From contig CAWHVQ010000002.1 of NCBI GenBank assembly GCA_963832895.1, positions 346,478-410,477 of the forward strand: 64,000 bases of DNA, read 5' to 3'. The stretch's first letter is position 1; each line of letters begins with the position of its first letter. This DNA comes from JAMXLO01 sp963832895. GTDB lineage: Bacteria > Pseudomonadota > Alphaproteobacteria > Acetobacterales > Acetobacteraceae. The notes under the pieces are model-generated. The model saw only the letters and a program-made list of their open reading frames with translations. It had not been told where the DNA came from and did not search any database. The translations under genes were made by a program, and so were the position numbers. Shown here one piece after another: positions 27,361 to 36,290 of the stretch.

Positions 27361-29625
27361 CTAGTAGCTGCGGTGGAACGTCCGGTGGATGACGTCGAGT
27401 TGCTGCTCTCGCGTGAGCCGGACGAAGTTCACGGCGTAGCCGGAGACCCGGATCGTCAGCTGTGGGTATTTCTCCGGATGCTCCATTGCATCCTCCAGTG
27501 TCTCGAGCGACAGCACGTTCAGGTTCATATGGAAGCCGCCCTGGCCGAAATACATGTCGAAAGCCTTCACCGCGTTCTCGACCCCGGCCTCACCATCCCG
27601 GCGGGCCAGGCTCGGGGCAACACTGACAGTAAAGCTGATGCCGTCCTGCGCGTCCGCGTAGGGCAACCGTGCGACAGAGATGCAGGTTGCCAGCCATCCG
27701 TGACTGTCCCGGCCGTGCATCGGGTTGGCACCAGGGGCGAACGGCTCGCCCTTTCGCCGGCCATCCGGCGTATTGCCAGTATGCTTGCCGTAGACGACAT
27801 TCGACGTGATGGTGAGCACGGACTGCGTATGCACCGCACCGCGATAGGTCGAGTGCTTGCGGATCTTGGTCATGAAGCGCGACACCAAATCCGCCGCGAT
27901 GTCGTCCACCGCCGAGTCGGCATTGCCGAAGGTCGGGAACTCGCCCTCGATACGATAATCCACAGCGAGGCCGTTGGCGTCGCGTATGACATGCACCTTC
28001 GCGTGGCGTATAGCCGAAAGACTGTCTGCCACCACCGATAGCCCGGCGATACCAAATGCCATGGTACGAAGGATGTCACGGTCGTGCAGCGCCATTTCGA
28101 GGCGTTCGTAGAAGTACTTGTCGTGCATGTAGTGGATACAGTTCATCGCGTGCACGTAGGTTCGCGCCAGCCACTCCATCGTTGCATTGAACTTCGTCCA
28201 AACTTCGTCGAAATCGAGCACGTCACCGGTGACCTGCGGCGACGGTGGCGCAATCTGCTGACCGCTCATCTCATCGCGTCCACCGTTAATGGCGTAGAGT
28301 AGCGCCTTCGCCAGATTTACGCGCGCACCGAAAAACTGCATCTGCTTGCCAAGCCGCATTGCTGAGACGCAGCAGGCGATGCCGTAGTCGTCGCCCCAAT
28401 ATGGACGCATCAAGTCGTCGTTCTCGTACTGCACTGCCGAGGTGTCACGGCTGACGCAGATGCAATAGCGCTTGAACGCCTCCGGCAGATTGCGCGACCA
28501 GAGTACCGTCATGTTGGGCTCGGGCGCCGGTCCAAGATTCGAGAGCGTATGTAGCATCCGGAAGCTGGTACGCGTGACCAAGGACCGGCCGTCCAGGGTC
28601 ATACCGCCGACACATTCCGTTGCCCAGTATGGATCGCCGCTGAACAGCGCATCGTAGTCTGGCGTGCGGAGAAAGCGGACGATCCGCAGCTTCTGCACGA
28701 GCTGATCGATCAGCTCCTGCGCACCGTCCTCAGAAAGTGCGCCGCTTTTCAAGTCACGTTCGATGTAGACGTCGAGGAATGTTGAGATACGGCCGATCGA
28801 CATCGCCGCGCCGTTCGCTTCTTTGATCGCGCCGAGATAGGCGAGATAAGTCCACTGCACCGCCTCCTGCGCGCTCTCAGCAGGCCGCAAGATGTCGCAG
28901 CCATAGCGACGCCCCATCTCGGCGAGATCACTGAGGGCGCGGATCTGCTCTGCAAGCTCCTCGCGCGTGCGGATAATGTCCTCGGTCGGCCACATGTCAT
29001 CGACCTGTGAACGCTCCTCGCGCTTCTGCGCAATCAGCCGATCGACGCCATAGAGCGCCACCCGGCGGTAATCGCCAATGATGCGGCCACGTCCATACGA
29101 ATCGGGCAGTCCAGTGATAATACCCGAGCGACGGCAGCGGAGAATCTCCGGCGTATAGGCGTCGAATACGCCGTCGTTGTGGGTCTTGCGGTAATGCGTG
29201 AAGGCGTTGTGGACTGCGGGATCCGGCTCGAAGCCGGAGGCCTTCAGTCCAGACTCCACCATTCGCAACCCGCCAAACGGAAAGATCGCACGGCGGAATG
29301 GCTCGTCGGTCTGCAGGCCAACGATAACTTCGTTGTCGCGATCGATGTAACCGGGCCCGTGTGCAAGCATGGTTGATGGTGTGGCGGCGTCTACGTCCAG
29401 CACACCTTTCCGCCGTTCTTCCGTGAAGTAGGGCTGAAGCTTGTCCCACACAGAAGTTGTGCGTGCAGACGGCCCGACGAGGAAGGACTCATTACCGTGA
29501 TAAGGTGTCATGTTACCGGCAATGAAGTCGCGGACATCGATCGCCGCTTGCCAACGCCCCGGCTCGAAGCCACGCCATGCCTTGCTTTCCCGGAGAGTGG
29601 CCGGATTCCAGGATACTCCCTCCAT
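27361..29625 (-). CDS. pflB: Formate C-acetyltransferase (pyruvate formate-lyase)
   Basis: It cleaves pyruvate with CoA to acetyl-CoA and formate, without oxygen. The 754-aa length matches the family. The active-site Cys pair is in GIACCVSAMRLGKQ (about residue 416), and the glycyl-radical loop is RVSGYAVNFVRLTREQQ (about 728). Substrate blocks such as DFIAGNMTPYHGNESFLVG and GPGYIDRDNEVIVGLQTDEP are intact. It heads the - strand operon with pflA, an AspT-like exchanger and focA. An FNR-like site lies upstream at 29706. Confidence 0.95.
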   Translation of the reverse strand: MEGVSWNPATLRESKAWRGFEPGRWQAAIDVRDFIAGNMTPYHGNESFLVGPSARTTSVWDKLQPYFTEERRKGVLDVDAATPSTMLAHGPGYIDRDNEVIVGLQTDEPFRRAIFPFGGLRMVESGLKASGFEPDPAVHNAFTHYRKTHNDGVFDAYTPEILRCRRSGIITGLPDSYGRGRIIGDYRRVALYGVDRLIAQKREERSQVDDMWPTEDIIRTREELAEQIRALSDLAEMGRRYGCDILRPAESAQEAVQWTYLAYLGAIKEANGAAMSIGRISTFLDVYIERDLKSGALSEDGAQELIDQLVQKLRIVRFLRTPDYDALFSGDPYWATECVGGMTLDGRSLVTRTSFRMLHTLSNLGPAPEPNMTVLWSRNLPEAFKRYCICVSRDTSAVQYENDDLMRPYWGDDYGIACCVSAMRLGKQMQFFGARVNLAKALLYAINGGRDEMSGQQIAPPSPQVTGDVLDFDEVWTKFNATMEWLARTYVHAMNCIHYMHDKYFYERLEMALHDRDILRTMAFGIAGLSVVADSLSAIRHAKVHVIRDANGLAVDYRIEGEFPTFGNADSAVDDIAADLVSRFMTKIRKHSTYRGAVHTQSVLTITSNVVYGKHTGNTPDGRRKGEPFAPGANPMHGRDSHGWLATCISVARLPYADAQDGISFTVSVAPSLARRDGEAGVENAVKAFDMYFGQGGFHMNLNVLSLETLEDAMEHPEKYPQLTIRVSGYAVNFVRLTREQQLDVIHRTFHRSY

Positions 29626-29705
29626 TGGTTCCTCCCTTCTGTGCCGACGGAGGCCGCACGATGTATTCGGCCACCCCCGGGACCTTGCCGGTCGCGAATT
29701 CTAAC

Positions 29706-29719
29706 TTGAATCCCAGCAA
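29706..29719. promoter_or_regulatory. FNR/ANR-like palindrome between pflB and the serine dehydratase gene
   Basis: TTGAA-TCCC-AGCAA matches eight of ten bases of TTGAT-N4-ATCAA. It lies about 80 bp upstream of pflB and 107 bp upstream of the divergent gene at 29826, so it could serve either. It is a weaker match than 17292-17305. Confidence 0.4.
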
Positions 29720-29825
29720 GTTACGAGGATATCATGGGCGAATAATTTCGCATAGGGCGCCAACGGGGAGGTTCTGTCCATGAAGGAATCCAGTCGGAAT
29801 CTGGACTTCGTGCGGGTTTCTGCCG

Positions 29826-31388
29826 ATGAGCGTCAATCCGCCCCCGGGGGTTAATCGACGGGCCTTTCTTATCCGCCACGCAGCCATCGGAGCGGCAGCG
29901 ATACTGACGGGAACGGGGTGGACTAAGGAAGCGCGGGCGCAACGCGCTACAACGGAGGCTTCGGTCGCAAAGCTCGGCGCTACGCTTTCGCCCGACCTTA
30001 ATATCGTCAAGGAAGAAAAGGGTCCGGTGCTGACCGTGCTGGAGGAATTCTACAAAGTAGGGCCGGGTCCATCGAGTTCGCACACGATCGGCCCCATGCG
30101 TATCACCTACGATTTCTATCAGCGGTGCGAGAGGCTGCCGTCTGACCAGCTCTCACGGGCAACCGGGCTCAAGGTCCGTCTCTTTGGCAGCCTGAGCGCT
30201 ACCGGCAAAGGCCACGGCACCGAGCGCGCCTCACTGGCCGGCCTGGTGGGCAAGGAACCAGCGACCGTCGATCCGCGCTTCCTCGACAATATGGTCGCCC
30301 ATCCCGACCAAACCTATCCGGTCAAGCTAGGTGGTAAGGAGTTTGTCCTCTCGCTTGCCGACATCATTTACGATTCGCCGAAGGGTAACTTCCCGCATCC
30401 GAACACCATGACTTGCCAGCTTGTTGCCGGCAATGACGTCATTTACGAACTTGAGTACTACTCCGTCGGCGGGGGATTTATCGAGTGGAAGGGATACACT
30501 CCGCCGAAGAAGGGCCAACCGAAATATCCATATGCAACGATGGCACAACTCCGGCAGCATGCCGAGGCGAACAACATCTCGATTGCCGATGTGATCATCG
30601 CAAATGAGATCGCCGTCGGCGATAAGAACAAGGACCAGATCAACGCCTTCCTCGACAAGATCGCTGGGGCGATGCTCGCAACCGTGAAATCGGGGCTATC
30701 AGTGAAAGACGACGTGCTACCCGGCCCGATCAAACTTCATTCGAAAGCGGCGACCGTCTGGGCGCGCGCCATGGACGAGAAGTATGAGAGTGACCGGGCA
30801 ATTGGACTGGTCGCAGCTTGCGCGCTCGCGGCGTCCGAGGAAAACGCCAGGGGTCATCTCGTCATAACCGCGCCGACTGGCGGATCCGCTGGCGTGATGC
30901 CCGCAATTGTTTTCGGCCTCATGGAAGGCAAGCGGAAGATCCCGATTGAGCAGATACGCCGCGGCCTACTGGCCGGCGCGGCGGTCGGCTACATTTGTAA
31001 GCACAACGCCACGCTCTCCGGCGCTGAGGGAGGCTGCCAGGCTGAAATTGGCGTGGCCTCGGCCATGTCCGCCGCGATGGTCGCCGAGGCCATGGGCAGT
31101 TCGCCGCAGACGGTCGGAAATGCCGCCGAATCCGCCCTGGAGAGTCACCTCGGCCTCACCTGCGATCCGGTTGCCGGATACGTCCAGGTGCCGTGCATCG
31201 AGCGTTGTGCGTTCGGCGCCGTAAAGGCGTGGACCGCTTTTATGATCGCGAGCAATGAGGATGAGACCAAGCATCGCGTGGACCTAGATACGACGATCAA
31301 GACCATGGCTGAGACAGGCCGTGACATGTCGTCCAAGTACAAGGAGACGAGTGAGGGGGGTCTCGCCGCTAACCTCGTCCTTTGCTGA
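29826..31388 (+). CDS. L-serine dehydratase (Fe-S type) with Tat-like leader
   Basis: The fused single-chain serine ammonia-lyase turns L-serine to pyruvate and ammonia. The beta-type half has VGPGPSSSHTIGPMR; the alpha half has TAPTGGSAGVMPA, GAEGGCQAEIG and LTCDPVAGYVQVPCIERC, the Cys set that holds a 4Fe-4S cluster. Unusually, the N-terminus is NRRAFLIRHAAIGAAAIL then EARAQ, a twin-Arg leader with an AxA site. Family enzymes are cytosolic; a periplasmic form would be new. It is divergent from pflB and would feed pyruvate to it. Confidence 0.88.
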   Translation: MSVNPPPGVNRRAFLIRHAAIGAAAILTGTGWTKEARAQRATTEASVAKLGATLSPDLNIVKEEKGPVLTVLEEFYKVGPGPSSSHTIGPMRITYDFYQRCERLPSDQLSRATGLKVRLFGSLSATGKGHGTERASLAGLVGKEPATVDPRFLDNMVAHPDQTYPVKLGGKEFVLSLADIIYDSPKGNFPHPNTMTCQLVAGNDVIYELEYYSVGGGFIEWKGYTPPKKGQPKYPYATMAQLRQHAEANNISIADVIIANEIAVGDKNKDQINAFLDKIAGAMLATVKSGLSVKDDVLPGPIKLHSKAATVWARAMDEKYESDRAIGLVAACALAASEENARGHLVITAPTGGSAGVMPAIVFGLMEGKRKIPIEQIRRGLLAGAAVGYICKHNATLSGAEGGCQAEIGVASAMSAAMVAEAMGSSPQTVGNAAESALESHLGLTCDPVAGYVQVPCIERCAFGAVKAWTAFMIASNEDETKHRVDLDTTIKTMAETGRDMSSKYKETSEGGLAANLVLC

Positions 31389-31480
31389 GTAACGGGGCTA
31401 GCAGCTCGATCGGGGCAAATAATTGCTAGGTGGTGGAACCACGAGCGCAAAAGCCATGCCCCAGGGAGAAAATATCAGAA

Positions 31481-32680
31481 ATGAAGCGAAACCGTCAGTT
31501 ATCTTTCTACGAGCTGTGCGGCGTAGCTATTCTATCTCTCATACCTGCGCTCGCGTGCGCGGTGGAGCAACCGACCCCCTTTTCGTTTGACGCCGGCCCG
31601 CTTGGCACCCTGGAGCTCAGTGGCGGTGCCGACGGCTATGCCTATGCACTCACGGGTACAGGAGACGAACTCAGCAAAGGCCTCTTGGGCACCAGCACGA
31701 GCGTGGGACTACAGTTTCTGAATGGGCTGGTAAAACTGGAAAAACCGGACGGGCTGTTCCAGTTCACGATTGAAGCGGGGGCCGTTAACTCGCTCACTCT
31801 GGGCACGAAGCCCAATTCATCAACGGTTCAGAAGTGGTCCACCGGACCCTTTCGTACTGCTTATGTCACGGTGGCTCCCACTCCGAGCCTTAGTATCTCG
31901 GCAGGCCAGCTTGGCTCGCTCGAAGGTTACGAATCCGGGGTCGATTGGAAAAACTTCAACATGCTGACCACCTCATTATGGGAGGTAGAGAATGCACAAA
32001 GTGTAGGCGTTTCCGCGACCTACACATACGATCGCCTCACCGGCACCATCGTGTTCAGCGATGGGTTCGATACTAACGTGTGGAACTATCTGCAGCTTTT
32101 AGCGTCTTATTCGATCAACGATGATAACAACCTGACGCTGTTTGGGGCCACAAACCTTGGCGCGACCGGTCTGGGCGCGGGGTTCTATGGCAATGCGACC
32201 AGGCCGTATAGCTCGACCACTGTAGCAGTCGCTGGTGCTGCGAATTTCGTCAATTCCTCTGTGGTCGGGGGATATTACAGCTTTACTACTGGCAACCTTA
32301 CGCTGGTGCCGGAGGTGCAGTATGTCTGGTCGAGAAAGAACCCCGAGGTCGGATTAACAGGCTATTCCAGCCATTTCGGCGCAGCCTTGTTCGTGAATTA
32401 TCAGCTTGGCGATTCACCGTTCTCTATCGGAGGCTGGCTCGAATATTTCACCAGCAATGGACCGGAGACTTGGTTTCTCAATCCTGGGGCTCAAGGCTTT
32501 GGTATGGTGGTGGGACCAACCTGGAGTCCAGCCTGGGCAAAAAAGCACCTATTCGTGCGGGGCGAAGTGGGGGCACTCCATCTGACCACGGTCGGCGCCC
32601 CCGGCTCGGTCGGCTATACCAGCTCCGGAACTGGCCGGAACCAGGCAACCTTTATCGCTGAGGCCGGCGTGTTGTTCTAG
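31481..32680 (+). CDS. Outer-membrane beta-barrel porin (BBP2/OmpL-like)
   Basis: The 399-aa exported protein has a signal peptide (MKRNRQLSFYEL, then LIPALACA) and repeated amphipathic strands rich in Gly, Thr, Tyr and Phe. It ends in EAGVLF, the terminal aromatic needed for barrel assembly. FSFDAGPLGTLELSGGADGY and GQLGSLEGYESGVDW resemble putative porin family 2. ATG 31481 follows GGGAGAAAAT. It probably lets small solutes cross the outer membrane; substrate unknown. It stands 92 bp after the serine dehydratase stop. Confidence 0.7.
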   Translation: MKRNRQLSFYELCGVAILSLIPALACAVEQPTPFSFDAGPLGTLELSGGADGYAYALTGTGDELSKGLLGTSTSVGLQFLNGLVKLEKPDGLFQFTIEAGAVNSLTLGTKPNSSTVQKWSTGPFRTAYVTVAPTPSLSISAGQLGSLEGYESGVDWKNFNMLTTSLWEVENAQSVGVSATYTYDRLTGTIVFSDGFDTNVWNYLQLLASYSINDDNNLTLFGATNLGATGLGAGFYGNATRPYSSTTVAVAGAANFVNSSVVGGYYSFTTGNLTLVPEVQYVWSRKNPEVGLTGYSSHFGAALFVNYQLGDSPFSIGGWLEYFTSNGPETWFLNPGAQGFGMVVGPTWSPAWAKKHLFVRGEVGALHLTTVGAPGSVGYTSSGTGRNQATFIAEAGVLF

Positions 32681-32983
32681 CTGAGGCTTCAGTGCAATCG
32701 GGGGCATAGCGTATCAATGCGATCGTCAAGGGTTTGTCGGCAATTGATCCACCAAATAGGGATTGCGCTTTGGAATAGTCTAGGTAGCTGTCCGCGCTGC
32801 ATACGCAGCGCGTTCCAGGCCGCGTTCATCGCATGTGTTTTGACGGGTCTCGGTCAAGTGGTCCCCTTTCTTCCCCAGCTCCAGACACTGAGCAGGAACG
32901 CCGCCTTTGCGCTCACCGCTCTGTGGATGCAGCATCTGCTCGCATACGCGCTTAAGGTCTCTATCGCGGCCCCCCGACCGCAG
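32681..32983. other. Intergenic stretch, no clear gene
   Basis: The frame of the following Cys-rich protein is open back to 32717, but the upstream codons show no family match. Nothing else is recognisable here. Confidence 0.35.
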
Positions 32984-33250
32984 ATGACGACGAGCCAAGG
33001 TGCTGTGTTACGCCGTGATATGTTGCCGATCTTCGCGCGAGCGCTCGCAACGACTGCCTTCGCCACATCGCTTCCCACTTTGGCGCTCGCGCAATGCGCC
33101 CAAGCGGAAGCAAGCCGCTGTCAAGCTGCCGCTTCAAATTGTCGCGCAAACTGCGCTCGCTCTTTTCATCGCGAAGAGGCCATCCACGCCTGCCATCAGG
33201 AGTGTAACGCTAATCACTCTACGTGTAGAACCCGAGCTAAGTGCTCCTAA
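32984..33250 (+). CDS. Small exported Cys-rich protein
   Basis: The 88-aa protein starts MTTSQGAVLRRDMLPIFARA, has a hydrophobic leader, and a likely cleavage after TLALAQ. The mature ~50 residues contain nine Cys in spaced pairs (CRANC, CHQEC, then CRTRAKC). This suggests disulphides or metal binding in the periplasm. ATG 33020 is an alternative start. I do not know the family. Confidence 0.5.
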   Translation: MTTSQGAVLRRDMLPIFARALATTAFATSLPTLALAQCAQAEASRCQAAASNCRANCARSFHREEAIHACHQECNANHSTCRTRAKCS

Positions 33251-33361
33251 GGCCGCATTTCCCGGGCGACCTGCATGACGGGGGCGCCAAGTGAATCACA
33301 GGAGAGAGCGGAGGCGGCACATGCCTGATATCCCCGTACTGCCACACATGATAAATATGAA

Positions 33362-33433
33362 CACCTGGTCAAGACGGCACAGACCGAGGCGATCATCAAG
33401 GTTGCCGTCGTGCATCCCTGCGACGATGTTTCA
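33362..33433 (+). pseudogene. Fragment of a second phosphotransacetylase gene
   Basis: It encodes LVKTAQTEAIIKVAVVHPCDD, which parallels the N-terminus of the pta product at 20.9 kb (LIRAAQSQSAITVAVAHPCD). Only about 24 codons remain. It abuts the decayed carbonic anhydrase gene on the other strand, so a rearrangement joint lies near 33433. Confidence 0.6.
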
Positions 33434-33835
33434 CGCCGTAGCCATTGAGTTCGACCACAAGCCGCAGCCCATCCCGTAGGTGCTCGATCGCGTACCGCAA
33501 GCTAGCGAGTACGTCGGTGCCCAAGCCATTGCCCACAACTCGAACCACGAACTGGTACTCGGTCCTTCGTTGAAGATTAGTTCGATCAGGACCCCGCGCG
33601 TCCGGAGCAGCCCAGCACTGCGGCGAATGGCCGCTGTCGCGGTATGCCTTGTTCGCCCGGCTGCGAACCCAAATCGTCTAGATCAACCTCGATAGTCCAT
33701 TGGCTCGTAGCGCTTTCGGATGTCAGGCTTTCCACCAAGCTGGCAAATGCTCGGTTCCCTTCCTCGAGGCGAGACCGCGCGGCGTGGGCATTGGCGGGAC
33801 GAGCCGTAGCGATACGTGATCTCCACCGTTTTCAT
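33425..33835 (-). pseudogene. Beta-carbonic anhydrase, decayed
   Basis: From ATG 33835 the three - strand frames together read MKTVEITYRYGSS, RLEEGNRAFASLVESL, PFAAVLGCSGRA, LIELIFNEGP and QFVVRVVGNGLGTDVLASL, followed by YAIEHLRDGLRLVVELNGYG. That is the order of a beta-carbonic anhydrase. The catalytic Asp-Arg after the first zinc Cys has become GCSGRA, and the LGHSGCGA zinc motif is lost with the 3' end. At least three frameshifts are present. Confidence 0.75.
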
Positions 33836-33947
33836 GATGCCTCCGAAACCTGCTCAGCTTCGGCAGATATCGACCGGCACGAGCCTAGCCGCTCGCTGCC
33901 TTCGCGATAGATTCCCTCCGCAGTGGCTAGCTGCGCGCTGCGAAACC

Positions 33948-34160
33948 CTAACAGTCGTAAACGCCCGCTGCGCATCGCCGGGTTGTGCGCCGGGCCGTCC
34001 CGGCAACGCTGACGGGCGTCAGCGGGCGCCCAACCACCGCCTCGGCGCTCACGATCAGACCGTGGAAGCCGAGGATCGACAATTGATCGCCGAGTTCCAG
34101 CCCGCCAACCCCGATCATTCCCGCGAGCAGCAGCAGGCGGGTCTTCTTCCACGTGGTCAT
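33948..34160 (-). CDS. Small exported protein, coupled to the OmpA-DUF2092 gene
   Basis: The ~70-aa protein has a leader (TWKKTRLLLLAGMIGVGGLE) and a conserved-looking tail, VVGRPLTPVSVAGTARRTTR then RCAAGVYDC. I recall similar short proteins with PLTPVSVAGVARRT beside DUF2092 genes in alphaproteobacteria. The ATG overlaps the TGA of the upstream gene (ATGA); a GTG lies one codon earlier. Function unknown. Confidence 0.65.
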   Translation of the reverse strand: MTTWKKTRLLLLAGMIGVGGLELGDQLSILGFHGLIVSAEAVVGRPLTPVSVAGTARRTTRRCAAGVYDC

Positions 34161-35332
34161 CACTTGCCTCCGATCCTGAAATTGCTGGGCAGGTCGCTCA
34201 TGTCCTTGAGCTTCGCCAGATCAGCCACATCCACCTGACGGGCTCCCGACGGCGGCGTGAAGCTAAACCCGCCGGACGCGACGTCGCTGCCGGTCTTCCA
34301 GTCGCGGATCTGAATGCTGTACTCCGGACTGCCGGCCACGACCTTGGTCGCGATGTCGTACCGGCACGGATAGGGGCGCGACCCCTGCGCGATCCAGATC
34401 TGCCAGTCGACATCCGTTTTCCGGAACGCAAGGTGGTCGCATTCCGTGCCGCCGATCACGCCGCTGCCGAGATCCTTCACGTCGACAACATCTTCCATGA
34501 GTTCGTCAAAGGAATTGCTGATCAGCAGGTCGGCGGCCGGAAGCGGCCGGTTGTACTTCTCCCTCAACTCGTCCACGAGATGATCGATCGAGCCGGGAAT
34601 GGCGACCTGCGTATAAACGTTCAGGTTCTTGCCCAGGATCGTCAGCGTCTTGCCGTCGAATACAGTCTCGATATCGGCGAACCCGCCGGACCGGCTGGCG
34701 TGGACCTTGTCGGGACGCGCCAGCTCGACATTGCCTGACGCCGCCAGCGTAAGTTTCTGATCGTCCGTGGTGACGACTTCCAGGCTTACGTCGTAGCCGA
34801 ACGAGATGGCCTTCTGCGCCGCCACGTAATCGGTCATGGCCTTGAGCAACGCCTTGGCCTCGGCCTCGCCGGCGGTTGCGCCACAACGTGCCGACGCCGT
34901 CTCGCTTACGATAATCGCAGCCATCCTGTTCTGGGACTCTGCCGCTTCATCGGCAGCGGATATGAATGGTAGGCGCTCGCCGGTCCAGCGCAATTGCACC
35001 CGGTTCTCTGGCACCTTGTTGGCATAAACAAGAGCCTCGAATACCGCTTCCGCGCGTCGTTGGGATAGGTGCTCATTAAAATCCGCAGAGCCAACCGAAT
35101 CGGTCTTGCCAACGATCGTGGCGACGAAGGTTGGGGTGCTTTGCATCATTGCGGCCACGTCGCGTATATGGTCTTGGTCTTCGGGCGTTAACGCGCGGCT
35201 GCCCGTGGCAAAATAAACAAAATGAGTCGTACATTTCGGTGGCTGCATCTGTTGTGCTGTCGCAGCATGAGCAGCAGAAAGGCCCATAATCGCCGCAGCT
35301 GCAAGGCTCTTCCTTACTATGCTTCTTGACAC
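34160..35332 (-). CDS. Exported OmpA-domain / DUF2092 fusion protein
   Basis: The 390-aa protein has a signal peptide (MSRSIVRKSLAAAAIMGLSA, then ATAQ). An OmpA-like domain follows at ~35-145 (HFVYFATGSRALTPEDQDHI, TIVGKTDSVGSADFNEHLSQ, RRAEAVFEALV). The rest is DUF2092 (KALLKAMTDYVAAQKAISF, PDKVHASRSGGFADIETVFD, CDHLAFRKTDVDWQIWIAQG). DUF2092 proteins are periplasmic and normally lack the OmpA part. GTG start behind AAGGGAG. It could anchor the DUF2092 module to peptidoglycan. Confidence 0.8.
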   Translation of the reverse strand: MSRSIVRKSLAAAAIMGLSAAHAATAQQMQPPKCTTHFVYFATGSRALTPEDQDHIRDVAAMMQSTPTFVATIVGKTDSVGSADFNEHLSQRRAEAVFEALVYANKVPENRVQLRWTGERLPFISAADEAAESQNRMAAIIVSETASARCGATAGEAEAKALLKAMTDYVAAQKAISFGYDVSLEVVTTDDQKLTLAASGNVELARPDKVHASRSGGFADIETVFDGKTLTILGKNLNVYTQVAIPGSIDHLVDELREKYNRPLPAADLLISNSFDELMEDVVDVKDLGSGVIGGTECDHLAFRKTDVDWQIWIAQGSRPYPCRYDIATKVVAGSPEYSIQIRDWKTGSDVASGGFSFTPPSGARQVDVADLAKLKDMSDLPSNFRIGGK

Positions 35333-35804
35333 TGGAGGCTCCCTTTTCTGATTTGAGTCTATTTTGGACTACCACTTTGATAGCGCCCGTCCCCGGGAAT
35401 TCGACATAAATCAGTGACCTTCAAGGAGGCTTCGGGACAGTCAGCTCGGATTTCTCGCACGGGTCAAGTGCATCGGGCATCTGATTTTGAGCCAAAGTCA
35501 TTTTGCAACCAAGACTCAACGAACGCGGACATTTTCCGGGCTTCGGGAACGTAGGCGCCTTCTCTGACTACGCCCGCTTCATTGCCACTCACCACGCCCG
35601 CGTAACGGTTGAGCGTTGATCTCTCTCGCCGTTGCATGTTCCTGTGGTAAGTCGACCGCAGCTTGGCGATCCAGGCTGTGTGTGGCCTCGCCGACTTGAC
35701 CGAGCCCCGACGGACGATCCGGAGACGCGCACTCATGGCCGACGATGCCGGGCCGAGAGGCTAATTCGCCGAAACCGCCTGCTGCTGGGGGCGGGCGATA
35801 GCCC
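35333..35804. other. No recognisable gene
   Basis: The - strand has a 90-codon open frame (35464-35736) ending SAFVESWLQNDFGSKSDA, without a known family or a good start. Promoters for the OmpA-DUF2092 gene must lie near 35340-35400, but I see no clear -35/-10 pair. Confidence 0.35.
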
Positions 35805-36115
35805 GCGATGACGCTTTGTGGAAGGTGACGTGGAATTGGCGCTGAGTGAGGAGACACGCCCCGGGGCGCCACGCAAGCTGTCCGGCAAGAAAACGGCCTT
35901 GTTGGTTGCGACCGCCTGTTCCAGTCCGCCGCGGGGACACAAGCGCTGGATGCTGGATATTCTAGCCGGCGCGATGAGCAGCTCATGAAAGGCTGTCGCG
36001 CGAAACCGTGTGCCGGCGTCTGGCAACGCCGCCAAGGCTTAAATGGATGTTCACCGTGGACCGGACCCGCACCAAGTTAGCGACAGCCTATCCAGATCCA
36101 GCGAAGGAGTCATAA
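35805..36115 (+). pseudogene. IS630-family transposase remnant
   Basis: The frame gives RFVEGDVELALSEETRPGAP, GKKTALLVATACSSPPRGHK and RWMLDILAGAM, the linker after the HTH in IS630-type transposases. After a frame change near 35985, LSRETVCRRLA follows, and then a non-family tail. HTH and DDE domains are both missing. Confidence 0.65.
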
Positions 36116-36290
36116 GTTCTGTGCAAGGTACTAGCCGTCTGGCGGAGCGTCGAGCGGCTCGGCAGCGAGCATTACCGGTGACCACAACCGATGCACATCT
36201 TGCTCGATGGGCGGTGTCGATGCTCCTCACGACATGTAATTTGGCGGATCAAGCACTTACTGACGTTCGTACTAAACAGGGGAACCACAC

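Noticed and set aside
35464..35736. 90-aa - strand frame as a gene
   Set aside because: No start signal or family match; kept only as part of the intergenic description.
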